In this document: positions 45,946-52,127 of the stretch, one piece after another
Position numbering within the stretch: position 1 is the first letter of the stretch
How the letters are laid out: every line of letters begins with the position of its first letter
Source of the DNA: Vibrio rumoiensis 1S-45
GTDB taxonomy: Bacteria; Pseudomonadota; Gammaproteobacteria; Enterobacterales; Vibrionaceae
Direction: 5' to 3'
Length of the DNA: 52,127 nt
NCBI RefSeq assembly: GCF_000286955.2
Contig: NZ_AJYK02000096.1
Coordinates: 1-52,127, forward strand
Program-made: the position numbers and the translations under genes
The notes under the pieces: model-generated
Seen by the model: the letters and a program-made list of their open reading frames with translations, nothing else
Database searches by the model: none
Told to the model about the DNA's origin: nothing

Positions 45946-47400
45946 TTGTCACCTTTGAAGCTTTCGACCTTTTTCTTTTTATTGTCTACATTTTGGGTAG
46001 GGCAACTTCAAGCTGCTACATTGCCTGAACGAATAGATCAATTTAAAAAATCGTTTGATAATTCAAGTGCAGTTGCAATCTATGATCTTCGTGTGATTCA
46101 AACTGATTTCCCAACCAGCCTTATATCACCAGAATCGCTTTTACCTCAAACATCCAAGTACCCATTAAAAGATCTACAGTCAATTTATCGCCTTGCAACG
46201 ACGTGTACTGGCAAATATCCCTTAAGCCCTGCGGTAACCGAGCCATTGGTATTTACACGTGCAATATGTAAGAAAACTGCACTGCCTATTAAGTGGTTTA
46301 TACGTTCTGGCTTAATTCACCCAGGTGGTGGGACTTATGCGGCGCGTTATGCTGAACTTCATCCAAGTAAGTATAAACAGCTCGTTGCTTTCATGCACAT
46401 AGAAGAAAGGCCGAAAGCGGCTGAAAATACTTTATTAGGTCGTTTGCAGTTAATGCCTTATGATTCTATTGCCGCGCTTATTGCAGGTTCGGAAACCATT
46501 ATTTCAGGTAATGAATTATGGTTAAGAAGAGGAACGCAATATTATGTGTTCAGTGGGCCTGAATGGAGTAGTGCACTCAGCGATGCAGATTTAATTGCTA
46601 AACCATTATCTCAAAGTGATCATTGTTATGTTCGAAGTGGGAATGTTTGTTGGGATACGCGAAGTAATTCCGACACATTATTCTATAGCATATTAGCGCT
46701 TGGTATTGCCAATGTAATCCTTGTGTGTAGCTGGGGCTATTCTCGTTGGTTGAATAAGCGGAAGGAACTTCGCAGCCGGATGTTGGTGTTGCAAATATTA
46801 ACACACGAATTGCGAACACCGATCGCAAGCTTGTCTTTAACTGTAGAAGGTTTTCGGCGAGAGTTCGAACATTTACCCGATACTGTTTACGACGAATTTA
46901 GACGTTTATGTGAAGACACAAGACGACTGAGACAATTAGCAGAAGCAAGTAAAGATTACTTGCAATCTGATACGCAAACTTTAGCGACAGAATGGATTCC
47001 GTCTGTTGAGGAGTGGCTAGAATACCGATATGTACAAGGTGAATTTTCTATTGATATTGACATCAACCAAGATTTAGCAGTAAAAGTTAATATTTATTGG
47101 CTTGGCACCTGTATTGATAACCTAGTGAGAAACGCCTGTAAATATGGCGAAGCACCTGTACTATTAAAAGCAACAACGTATTCAAAAAAATTAGTTCTTG
47201 AAGTTATTGACCAAGGACAACTTACTAGAAAGGATTGGGCAAGACTACGTAAACCATTCGTGAGTAAAAGTGGTTTAGGCTTAGGCCTTACTATCGTTGA
47301 ATCGATGGTTGCACGAATGGGAGGCAAAATGAGCCTTAGTGGCCCACCAACAACTTTTAAATTGGAGATTCCCTGTGAAACAGACATTGCTACTCGTTGA
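45946..47400 (+). CDS. vxrA: Sensor histidine kinase VxrA (WigK)
   Basis: 484 residues with a TTG start at 45946, or possibly the TTG at 45955, which is preceded by GGA. A signal-anchor (about 6-22) is followed by a periplasmic DUF3404-type domain with four Cys (to about 244) and a second membrane helix (about 246-266). The kinase core has the H-box LTHELRTPIASLS with His287, the N-box DNLVRNACKYGE and the G-box SGLGLGLTIVESM. In V. cholerae VxrAB controls the type VI secretion system, biofilm and cell-wall stress. The gene overlaps vxrB by 26 bp. Confidence 0.92.
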   Translation: MSPLKLSTFFFLLSTFWVGQLQAATLPERIDQFKKSFDNSSAVAIYDLRVIQTDFPTSLISPESLLPQTSKYPLKDLQSIYRLATTCTGKYPLSPAVTEPLVFTRAICKKTALPIKWFIRSGLIHPGGGTYAARYAELHPSKYKQLVAFMHIEERPKAAENTLLGRLQLMPYDSIAALIAGSETIISGNELWLRRGTQYYVFSGPEWSSALSDADLIAKPLSQSDHCYVRSGNVCWDTRSNSDTLFYSILALGIANVILVCSWGYSRWLNKRKELRSRMLVLQILTHELRTPIASLSLTVEGFRREFEHLPDTVYDEFRRLCEDTRRLRQLAEASKDYLQSDTQTLATEWIPSVEEWLEYRYVQGEFSIDIDINQDLAVKVNIYWLGTCIDNLVRNACKYGEAPVLLKATTYSKKLVLEVIDQGQLTRKDWARLRKPFVSKSGLGLGLTIVESMVARMGGKMSLSGPPTTFKLEIPCETDIATR

Positions 47401-48031
47401 AGATGACCGAAATCTAGCAGATGGCCTATTAGTCAGTTTAGAGCAAGCAGGTTATGAGTGTTTGCATGTTGAGCGAGCTGCCGATGTAGCCGCTTTATGG
47501 GATAAAGCAGACTTAGTTATATTAGATCGTCAGCTACCTGATGGTGACTCTGTTACGTTTTTGAATGATTGGAAAAACATCAAGCCAGTGCCAGTTATCT
47601 TATTGACCGCTTTAGTTTCAGTTAAAGATAAAGTTTCTGGCTTAGATGCCGGTGCGAGCGACTATTTGACTAAACCTTTTGCCGAAGCTGAATTGTTTGC
47701 TCGAATTCGCGCTCAATTACGCTCTCCAGATTCAGAGGATGATGGAAACATTGTTACTGTGGGCGAAATATCTATTGATAAAACAACACGCGAAGTAAAA
47801 TTTGGTGAAGAATTCATTACTATGACTCGTACAGAGTTTGATCTATTAGTTTTTCTCGCCAGTAACTTAGGACGAGTATTTACTCGAGATGAGCTACTTG
47901 ACCATGTTTGGGGTTACAATCATTTCCCAACGACACGTACAGTAGATACGCATATCCTTCAATTACGTCAAAAGATCCCAACCATAAAGATAGAAACACT
48001 GCGTGGTGTTGGCTACAAAATGAAAGCTTAA
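47375..48031 (+). CDS. vxrB: Response regulator VxrB (WigR), OmpR family
   Basis: 218 residues from GTG 47375 with GGAG seven bases before it; the open frame reaches 47339, but the extra residues do not belong to a receiver domain. The receiver domain has acidic Asp10/Asp11, phospho-acceptor Asp51 in VILDRQLPDG, LLTALVS and KPF. The C-terminal winged helix reads FTRDELLDHVWGYNHFPTTR and VDTHILQLRQKI. It receives phosphate from VxrA and binds DNA. Confidence 0.94.
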   Translation: MKQTLLLVEDDRNLADGLLVSLEQAGYECLHVERAADVAALWDKADLVILDRQLPDGDSVTFLNDWKNIKPVPVILLTALVSVKDKVSGLDAGASDYLTKPFAEAELFARIRAQLRSPDSEDDGNIVTVGEISIDKTTREVKFGEEFITMTRTEFDLLVFLASNLGRVFTRDELLDHVWGYNHFPTTRTVDTHILQLRQKIPTIKIETLRGVGYKMKA

Positions 48032-48032
48032 T

Positions 48033-48902
48033 ATGCCTCATCTGAAATTTAAAATTGCAGTAATTACATTGTCACTTTTAGCCGTCCCTACGTGGGCGGC
48101 CGATGATTGGTTTACAGAAAAGTCATCATTAACCAATGCTCATAAAGCTCTTTTAGAAGGGAATTTGGAGCAAAGCTTCAACTCAATGATTCAAACTTGG
48201 CAAAAAGAGCCACATGATCAACTAAAAGTCCATTTAGATAATTTACTTACTAAGGCATTAGACATAGATTGTGGTCGTTCTTTTGACAGCTCAGGTTATC
48301 CTGCGTGGTTAGATAAAGTCACGATAGAAAGACAAACTATTCAAAGCCCAGGGCGATTAAATTACCGCCTTCGAATCTTAGTGCAATCAAATAATAAACT
48401 TACCGATGTGTCTCTTACCAAATGGCCTGATATTGTTATGATTAATAATGAAGGCTTAAGTGAAGAGCAGGATAAAGAACATTGGTTATATCAAAATCGA
48501 ATTGATATGAATGCACAAATAGACAGTGGCTTGTATAAAATAAAACTGAAAGATCAAAGTGGAGAAGAATGGGAAAATTGGGTTATCCTTTCTAAACCTG
48601 ATAACAAGCAAACGGTTCGTTGGAATTCAAAAGACAGCTGGATCGTGGATAAAACGGCATTATTGAACCGATTTTGTCCATTACCGGTACTCGAAGTTGC
48701 CTTATATGGCAATGTAAACGGAGAGTACAAAGAGCTCTGGAAAAAAGAGTACGAAACGGACTATCCAATATCACTTTCTGATACGAACTTACCACCTAGT
48801 CGATATTTGTTAGGTGTATCTATTACCCATAAACGTTGGCAAGGTTTGATGACAATTGAAGATAAACAAATTATCAACAAAGCCTACGATATTTCTGAAT
48901 GA
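48033..48902 (+). CDS. vxrC: VxrC, exported DUF2861-family protein
   Basis: 289 residues, one base after vxrB. A signal peptide (cut near TWA) is followed by a mature domain rich in Trp and strands; LDIDCGRSFDSSGYPAWLD and RFCPLPVLEVALYGNVNGEY are likely conserved. It corresponds to the third gene of the vxr operon of V. cholerae, thought to act with the VxrA sensor. It has no known enzyme motif. Confidence 0.85.
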   Translation: MPHLKFKIAVITLSLLAVPTWAADDWFTEKSSLTNAHKALLEGNLEQSFNSMIQTWQKEPHDQLKVHLDNLLTKALDIDCGRSFDSSGYPAWLDKVTIERQTIQSPGRLNYRLRILVQSNNKLTDVSLTKWPDIVMINNEGLSEEQDKEHWLYQNRIDMNAQIDSGLYKIKLKDQSGEEWENWVILSKPDNKQTVRWNSKDSWIVDKTALLNRFCPLPVLEVALYGNVNGEYKELWKKEYETDYPISLSDTNLPPSRYLLGVSITHKRWQGLMTIEDKQIINKAYDISE

Positions 48903-48914
48903 TTAAGGTTCAAT

Positions 48915-49073
48915 ATGTTTGATGATTTACCTACACTGACACATGGTGAACAGCAAGAAGCTGTTGAAGAAATTCAAAAACTAATGCAAGAAGGGATGAG
49001 TACTGGCCAAGCCATTCAAATAGTGGCACAAAAAATCCGCGCACAAAAGGCAGCAGAAAAAAAAGGAGAGTAA
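48915..49073 (+). CDS. YoaH-like UPF0181 small protein, vxrD position
   Basis: 52 residues. [20 protein letters not shown] and [20 protein letters not shown] match UPF0181/YoaH (PF03701). ATG 48915 is 12 bases after vxrC, so it is the fourth gene of the vxr operon; in V. cholerae the operon continues with vxrD and vxrE. The role of UPF0181 is not known. Confidence 0.85.
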   Translation: MFDDLPTLTHGEQQEAVEEIQKLMQEGMSTGQAIQIVAQKIRAQKAAEKKGE

Positions 49074-49127
49074 CTTCTCTTTTTTACAGCATTACGCACT
49101 ATAACTAAATATCTTGATGAAATTAAA

Positions 49128-49146
49128 AGGGGAGTTATGCTCCCCT
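49128..49146 (-). terminator. Terminator of the small minus-strand gene
   Basis: AGGGGAG (49128-49134) and CTCCCCT (49140-49146) form a 7-bp stem. On the minus strand it is followed by TTTT. Confidence 0.7.
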
Positions 49147-49150
49147 AAAA

Positions 49151-49327
49151 TTAGTATAAACGGTCTTCGAAATCCTCTGAACGTTGATTAGTTCTTTCTC
49201 TATGAGTTTTTCGTTTAGATTTACTTTTTTCGATCATTTCACCATCGTAGTCATCAAAATCACGTTTGTTCTTTTTACTGCCTGTACGAGATGTATCGTT
49301 TTTTAACCACTTATCCCAGTTGCTCAT
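49151..49327 (-). CDS. Small highly charged protein of unknown function
   Basis: 58 residues from the ATG at 49327 (MSNWDKWLKNDTSRTG), with GGATAGG just upstream; an upstream in-frame TTG would add four residues. It is very charged, with a basic middle (KSKSKRKTHRERTNQR) and an acidic end (EDFEDRLY), and probably disordered or nucleic-acid binding. I recognise no family. It converges on the vxr operon. Confidence 0.5.
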   Translation of the reverse strand: MSNWDKWLKNDTSRTGSKKNKRDFDDYDGEMIEKSKSKRKTHRERTNQRSEDFEDRLY

Positions 49328-49429
49328 TTTCCTATCCAAACATCATTATTGTTTATGAGTCACAGTTAAGATTATGCAAATACATTGTGACAGTAAAACG
49401 AACTTTTTTTGATGTGATGATGAAAGTTA

Positions 49430-50293
49430 TTAATCGTCGGACGGCGTTCTTAATTCTAATGATATATCACTCAATTGATTAATATACTCGACCTTTTCAT
49501 TTCCTTCATTCCAACAAAGATACAATGACTGCTCCATAACGGGCGCATCTTCCACAATGAAAAGTTTTCCTGAATCAACACTTTTAGATATAACTGGCTC
49601 AGGAAGATAAGCCATTCCTGTATTTGCCATTAAATATTTTAGAATCACATTACTTGATGAAGCATGCACTATCGGTGTTTTTTGTAACTCACCAATGCGA
49701 GCATGTTCAATAGAAAAACGAGTGCTCCAATCCAAATAAGCTAATGGAATAGAGGGTAGTTGTGAAAATTTTGTATCTGGAACTGTTGAAACCAATTTAA
49801 ACTCAAAATTAGCAACTTGTTTTAAATTGAATCCTTCAACTTTAGGTGGATCGCCCAGGAGCGCCATATCGATACTTTTTTCAAGAAGCGCCCGGACAAT
49901 ATCTTGACGGCTAACCGATTCCATCCGAAAAGCAATTTTAGGTAAGACTTTATGGCTATCATTAATCCAATCCGAAATACCACTTAGTTCCCAAACACTC
50001 GATGAAGCACCTATGGAGATCTGCTCCATATAATTTTCACTGAGTAAAACATCCTGGCGAGCGCGGCCCCATGTCTGCAATATGGATTCTGCATAGGGAA
50101 GAAGACGTTCTCCAGCTGGGGTTAAATGAACATTACCACGCTGACGAGAGAATAGGGGACTACCTAACTGCGATTCTAGTTGCCTAATACGAAAGCTGAC
50201 TGCTGACTGGGTTAGATATAGACTTTCTGCTGCACGACCAAAATGGCGAGTCTTGCCGACTTCTAAAAATGTGCGTAATAGCTCAGTATCCAA
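49430..50293 (-). CDS. hdfR: LysR-family regulator HdfR
   Basis: About 287 residues from the TTG at 50293 (GAGG six bases before), giving a start LDTELLRTFLEV like E. coli HdfR; a TTG at 50305 is the upstream alternative. The winged helix-turn-helix is GRAAESLYLTQSAVSFRIRQ. A LysR effector domain follows. HdfR represses flhDC in E. coli. It is divergent from maoP, the same arrangement as in E. coli, which supports the name. Confidence 0.87.
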   Translation of the reverse strand: MDTELLRTFLEVGKTRHFGRAAESLYLTQSAVSFRIRQLESQLGSPLFSRQRGNVHLTPAGERLLPYAESILQTWGRARQDVLLSENYMEQISIGASSSVWELSGISDWINDSHKVLPKIAFRMESVSRQDIVRALLEKSIDMALLGDPPKVEGFNLKQVANFEFKLVSTVPDTKFSQLPSIPLAYLDWSTRFSIEHARIGELQKTPIVHASSSNVILKYLMANTGMAYLPEPVISKSVDSGKLFIVEDAPVMEQSLYLCWNEGNEKVEYINQLSDISLELRTPSDD

Positions 50294-50466
50294 TTTACAC
50301 CTCAAAGCATTAAATAAATGGTTAAGTTCTTAATCAACTAAGATGACAAGAATAACCTAAAATGATAAAAAATTTTTATTAAATTGAATAAAATTTTTTG
50401 TTGTACAGAAACGTAATAAAGACCTATTTTCGGACGAGTCTAAGTACCATTGTAAAAGAGTAGAAA
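50294..50466. promoter_or_regulatory. Divergent hdfR-maoP intergenic region
   Basis: 173 bp, AT-rich, with promoters for both genes. In E. coli the maoP promoter region carries maoS, the site through which MaoP organises the Ori macrodomain. I do not recall its exact sequence and cannot point to it here. Confidence 0.5.
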
Positions 50467-50814
50467 ATGAGAAATTTAGGAAAGTTTTTTGATAATAAAC
50501 ATTTTGCCCGAGGCTTCAGTCGCTCAGGTGAATTCACTATTAACGAAGCTAACATCCTTGAAAACTTCGGTCGAACCATGCAAGGTTTGTATGAAGGAAA
50601 CCTTACACCAGAAGATTCAGATGAGCATGAGTTTATCTCTGCCTTTCAAGAAGAAAGGAACTCAGTTAACAATCATTATGCCAATTGTTGGAAAAAATAC
50701 CTAAACAAGACTCAAAGAAAGAGAAGCTACACATTATGTAGCACAGTCAAACCAACAGGTTCATCTTATGACGATGATAGTTCAGACAGTGATGATCTGA
50801 TTATGGAAGACTAA
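50467..50814 (+). CDS. maoP: Macrodomain Ori organisation protein MaoP (YifE/UPF0438)
   Basis: 115 residues. FFDNKHFARGFSRSGEFTIN and EANILENFGRTMQGLYEGNL match the UPF0438/MaoP family. The end is Ser/Asp-rich (GSSYDDDSSDSDDLIMED), as in E. coli YifE. MaoP works with the maoS site to shape the origin-proximal macrodomain. A terminator follows directly. Confidence 0.9.
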   Translation: MRNLGKFFDNKHFARGFSRSGEFTINEANILENFGRTMQGLYEGNLTPEDSDEHEFISAFQEERNSVNNHYANCWKKYLNKTQRKRSYTLCSTVKPTGSSYDDDSSDSDDLIMED

Positions 50815-50831
50815 AATTTATCAAATTTAAG

Positions 50832-50857
50832 AACCCGCCTAGATAGCGGGTTTTTTT
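50832..50857 (+). terminator. Terminator after maoP
   Basis: AACCCGC (50832-50838) pairs with GCGGGTT (50846-50852) and is followed by T. Confidence 0.92.
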
Positions 50858-51138
50858 ATACCTGTATAACGCTATCACAGTACAATTAACTGGATTATTG
50901 TACCAATAATTGATTTTAAAGTAAAAAAACACAAAGGATGCATTAGTAAGGTGATCGAACACCACTGATATAAAACTTACGCACAGCTTAGTCACATTTT
51001 GTAATTAAGCTACAATCATGAAAACTCGAACTGTAAGCCTCTCTGTTATTTTATTACAACTTTTAAGTTCTAAATTGTTCTGGCTATAAGCCGTTAATAA
51101 CAACAAATACAAGGTTACAGTGTGACTTTTGTGGATAA

Positions 51139-51170
51139 AAAAACGCAGCCATAGAGATGACTGCGTTTTT
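51139..51170 (-). terminator. Terminator after the DsbA-like gene
   Basis: AAAAACGCAG (51139-51148) pairs with CTGCGTTTTT (51161-51170), with a short inner stem CAT/ATG. T-rich on both strands. Confidence 0.88.
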
Positions 51171-51192
51171 GTTCTTTTATTTTCTATAGCAC

Positions 51193-51951
51193 TTATTTAG
51201 TCAGTATTTTCAGTGCATTAGTTAAAGTAGGAACATCAGCACCATTGATAATATATGTATTATCAACAGTAGCACCATTTGTTGGCATAACAACTAATGC
51301 TGGTGTCCCTTTAAATCCAAGCTGAGAAAATAGCTGTAGGTTTTTTTGGTAGTTTTCTGTAGGTTTGAATTTCTTTATATCAATCCCTGCAGATGTAGCT
51401 GTAGAATCCACCACATCTTTTGTTAACTTACCTTCATTTAAACCACTTGCGTAGATGCCGTTATGGTATTGATTATAAGCATTCGATCCTTTTTGAGCAA
51501 AGACCTCAAGCCCCATTTGTGCGGCATATTTGGATGGCTCCCAACGACTCCCAAAGATAGGGGTTTCTTTAAAGATAAATCTTACATTAGGATATTCTTT
51601 TTGAAGTTTTTCAATAGTTGGTGAGATTTTGAAGCAATAAACACATTGGTAATCAAAAAATTCGATTACATTAACCTTTGCCGTTTTCGGGCCGGTAAAT
51701 GGTGTTGTTTTATCATTTAATAGTGCATCTTGATTTGCAAGAACTGCACTTTTTTGAACATTAGCTTGCTGGTCGAGTTGTTGTTGTTGTAATTTCTGAC
51801 TCGCTTTAATCAAAAACTCTGGGTTATCTACCAAGTATTGCGCCGCAATTTCACCAATTTTAGCTTCTTGCTCTGGAGTGAATGTTGTATCCGCTGCAAA
51901 TGCACTATGCGCACCTAAAGTCAGCGCAAGGGGTAAAATTAGCTTTTTCAT
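51193..51951 (-). CDS. DsbA/ScsC-family periplasmic thiol-disulfide oxidoreductase
   Basis: 252 residues with a signal peptide (cut near AFAADT). A helical N-terminal part of about 65 residues, rich in Gln (KASQKLQQQQLDQQANVQ), resembles the oligomerisation arm of ScsC-type enzymes. The thioredoxin domain has the active site Cys103-Val-Tyr-Cys106 in FFDYQCVYCFKI and the cis-Pro loop FKGTPALVV. It probably oxidises or isomerises disulfides in exported proteins. No Scs partner genes are seen within the window. Confidence 0.86.
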   Translation of the reverse strand: MKKLILPLALTLGAHSAFAADTTFTPEQEAKIGEIAAQYLVDNPEFLIKASQKLQQQQLDQQANVQKSAVLANQDALLNDKTTPFTGPKTAKVNVIEFFDYQCVYCFKISPTIEKLQKEYPNVRFIFKETPIFGSRWEPSKYAAQMGLEVFAQKGSNAYNQYHNGIYASGLNEGKLTKDVVDSTATSAGIDIKKFKPTENYQKNLQLFSQLGFKGTPALVVMPTNGATVDNTYIINGADVPTLTNALKILTK

Positions 51952-52127
51952 AGATTTCCTATTAACGATGGTTTTTAAAAAAAGAATTATTTAAGTCTGT
52001 AAGAGTGATACAAATATATTTAGTTCCATTAACTTATCAGACAATGTCTAATCTGTGTAACTAGTACTAATGCATGATCATAAAATCCAACATAAACTCA
52101 AGATACTATGGGTATGTGAGTTTATTT
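51952..52127. other. Right-hand end, no gene seen
   Basis: 176 bp upstream of the DsbA-like gene, AT-rich. It should hold that gene's promoter. I see no clear operator, terminator or open frame. Confidence 0.5.

Larger units (their letters stand above)
50815..51192. other. Intergenic region between maoP and the DsbA-like gene
   Basis: 378 bp between convergent genes. It holds the maoP terminator (50832-50857), the terminator of the DsbA-like gene (51139-51170) and one perfect TTATCCACA on the minus strand at 51130-51138. I see no gene. Confidence 0.6.

Noticed and set aside
50489..50704. 71-codon frame inside maoP
   Set aside because: Shifted frame inside a well-supported gene.
51130..51138. 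Perfect TTATCCACA on the minus strand near the DsbA-like terminator
   Set aside because: A single isolated box is expected by chance in a window of this size.

Overview
The window looks like Vibrionaceae chromosomal DNA. It is AT-rich and carries a Vibrio-type vxrABC(D) two-component operon, a hdfR/maoP pair, an rbsDACBK-R operon, pntAB, fabV and a PF11557-type solitary outer-membrane barrel. As I recall, several of these loci (rbs, nrdDG, modABC, pntAB-vxr) lie on chromosome 2 of Vibrio cholerae, so a secondary chromosome is plausible. That is inference from memory and was not tested. Most of the window is ordinary core or metabolic DNA. Only the left end shows clear traces of a decayed mobile element.

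Left to right: (1) 1-2040 holds a hipBA toxin-antitoxin pair and the 3' relic of a P4-type tyrosine integrase. (2) 2040-8364 holds the ribose operon rbsD-A-C-B-K-R on the minus strand, with two perfect 16-bp RbsR palindromes and a CRP-like site at its head and an 11-bp stem between rbsB and rbsK. (3) 8365-11054 holds a histone-deacetylase-family amidohydrolase, an overlapping Nudix gene and a BamA/TamA-like barrel. (4) 11058-18959 holds a YgjP-like metallopeptidase, a COG3044-type ATPase, fabV, tesA, and divergent ybbA-ybbP. (5) 18960-21816 holds an intergenic region with four DnaA-box-like 9-mers, an FAD oxidoreductase and an exported EEP-family enzyme. (6) 21817-24881 holds the anaerobic ribonucleotide reductase genes nrdD and nrdG behind a perfect FNR box and two NrdR-like boxes. 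nrdD carries a frameshift in an A9 run that ends in the slippery heptamer A AAA AAG. (7) 24934-31668 holds an aromatic aminotransferase, a protease-like lipoprotein, a VOC protein, and cobQ followed 12 bp later by modABC.

(8) 31848-36053 is a likely glucosylglycerate operon: a 53-codon small ORF translationally coupled to an MPGP/GPGP phosphatase, then a GT81-like glucosyl-3-phosphoglycerate synthase, then a GH13_18 phosphorylase. Together they would make and recycle a compatible solute. (9) 36199-40848 holds mog, palindromic and direct intergenic repeats, a small membrane protein, a GNAT, an NTP_transf_6 protein, an acidic unknown and selO. (10) 41038-49073 holds the solitary barrel, a HlyU-family protein, pntAB, and the vxrA-vxrB-vxrC-UPF0181 operon. 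(11) 49151-51951 holds a small charged protein, hdfR divergent from maoP, and a DsbA/ScsC-like thiol oxidoreductase.

No rRNA, tRNA, CRISPR array, intact insertion sequence or complete prophage was seen. Several genes appear to use TTG or GTG starts (nrdG, modB, hdfR, vxrA; vxrB, the HlyU-family gene, the barrel at 9894). The best candidates for further attention are the nrdD frameshift, the small ORF and layout of the glucosylglycerate operon, the DnaA-box cluster, and the repeat-rich intergenic regions.
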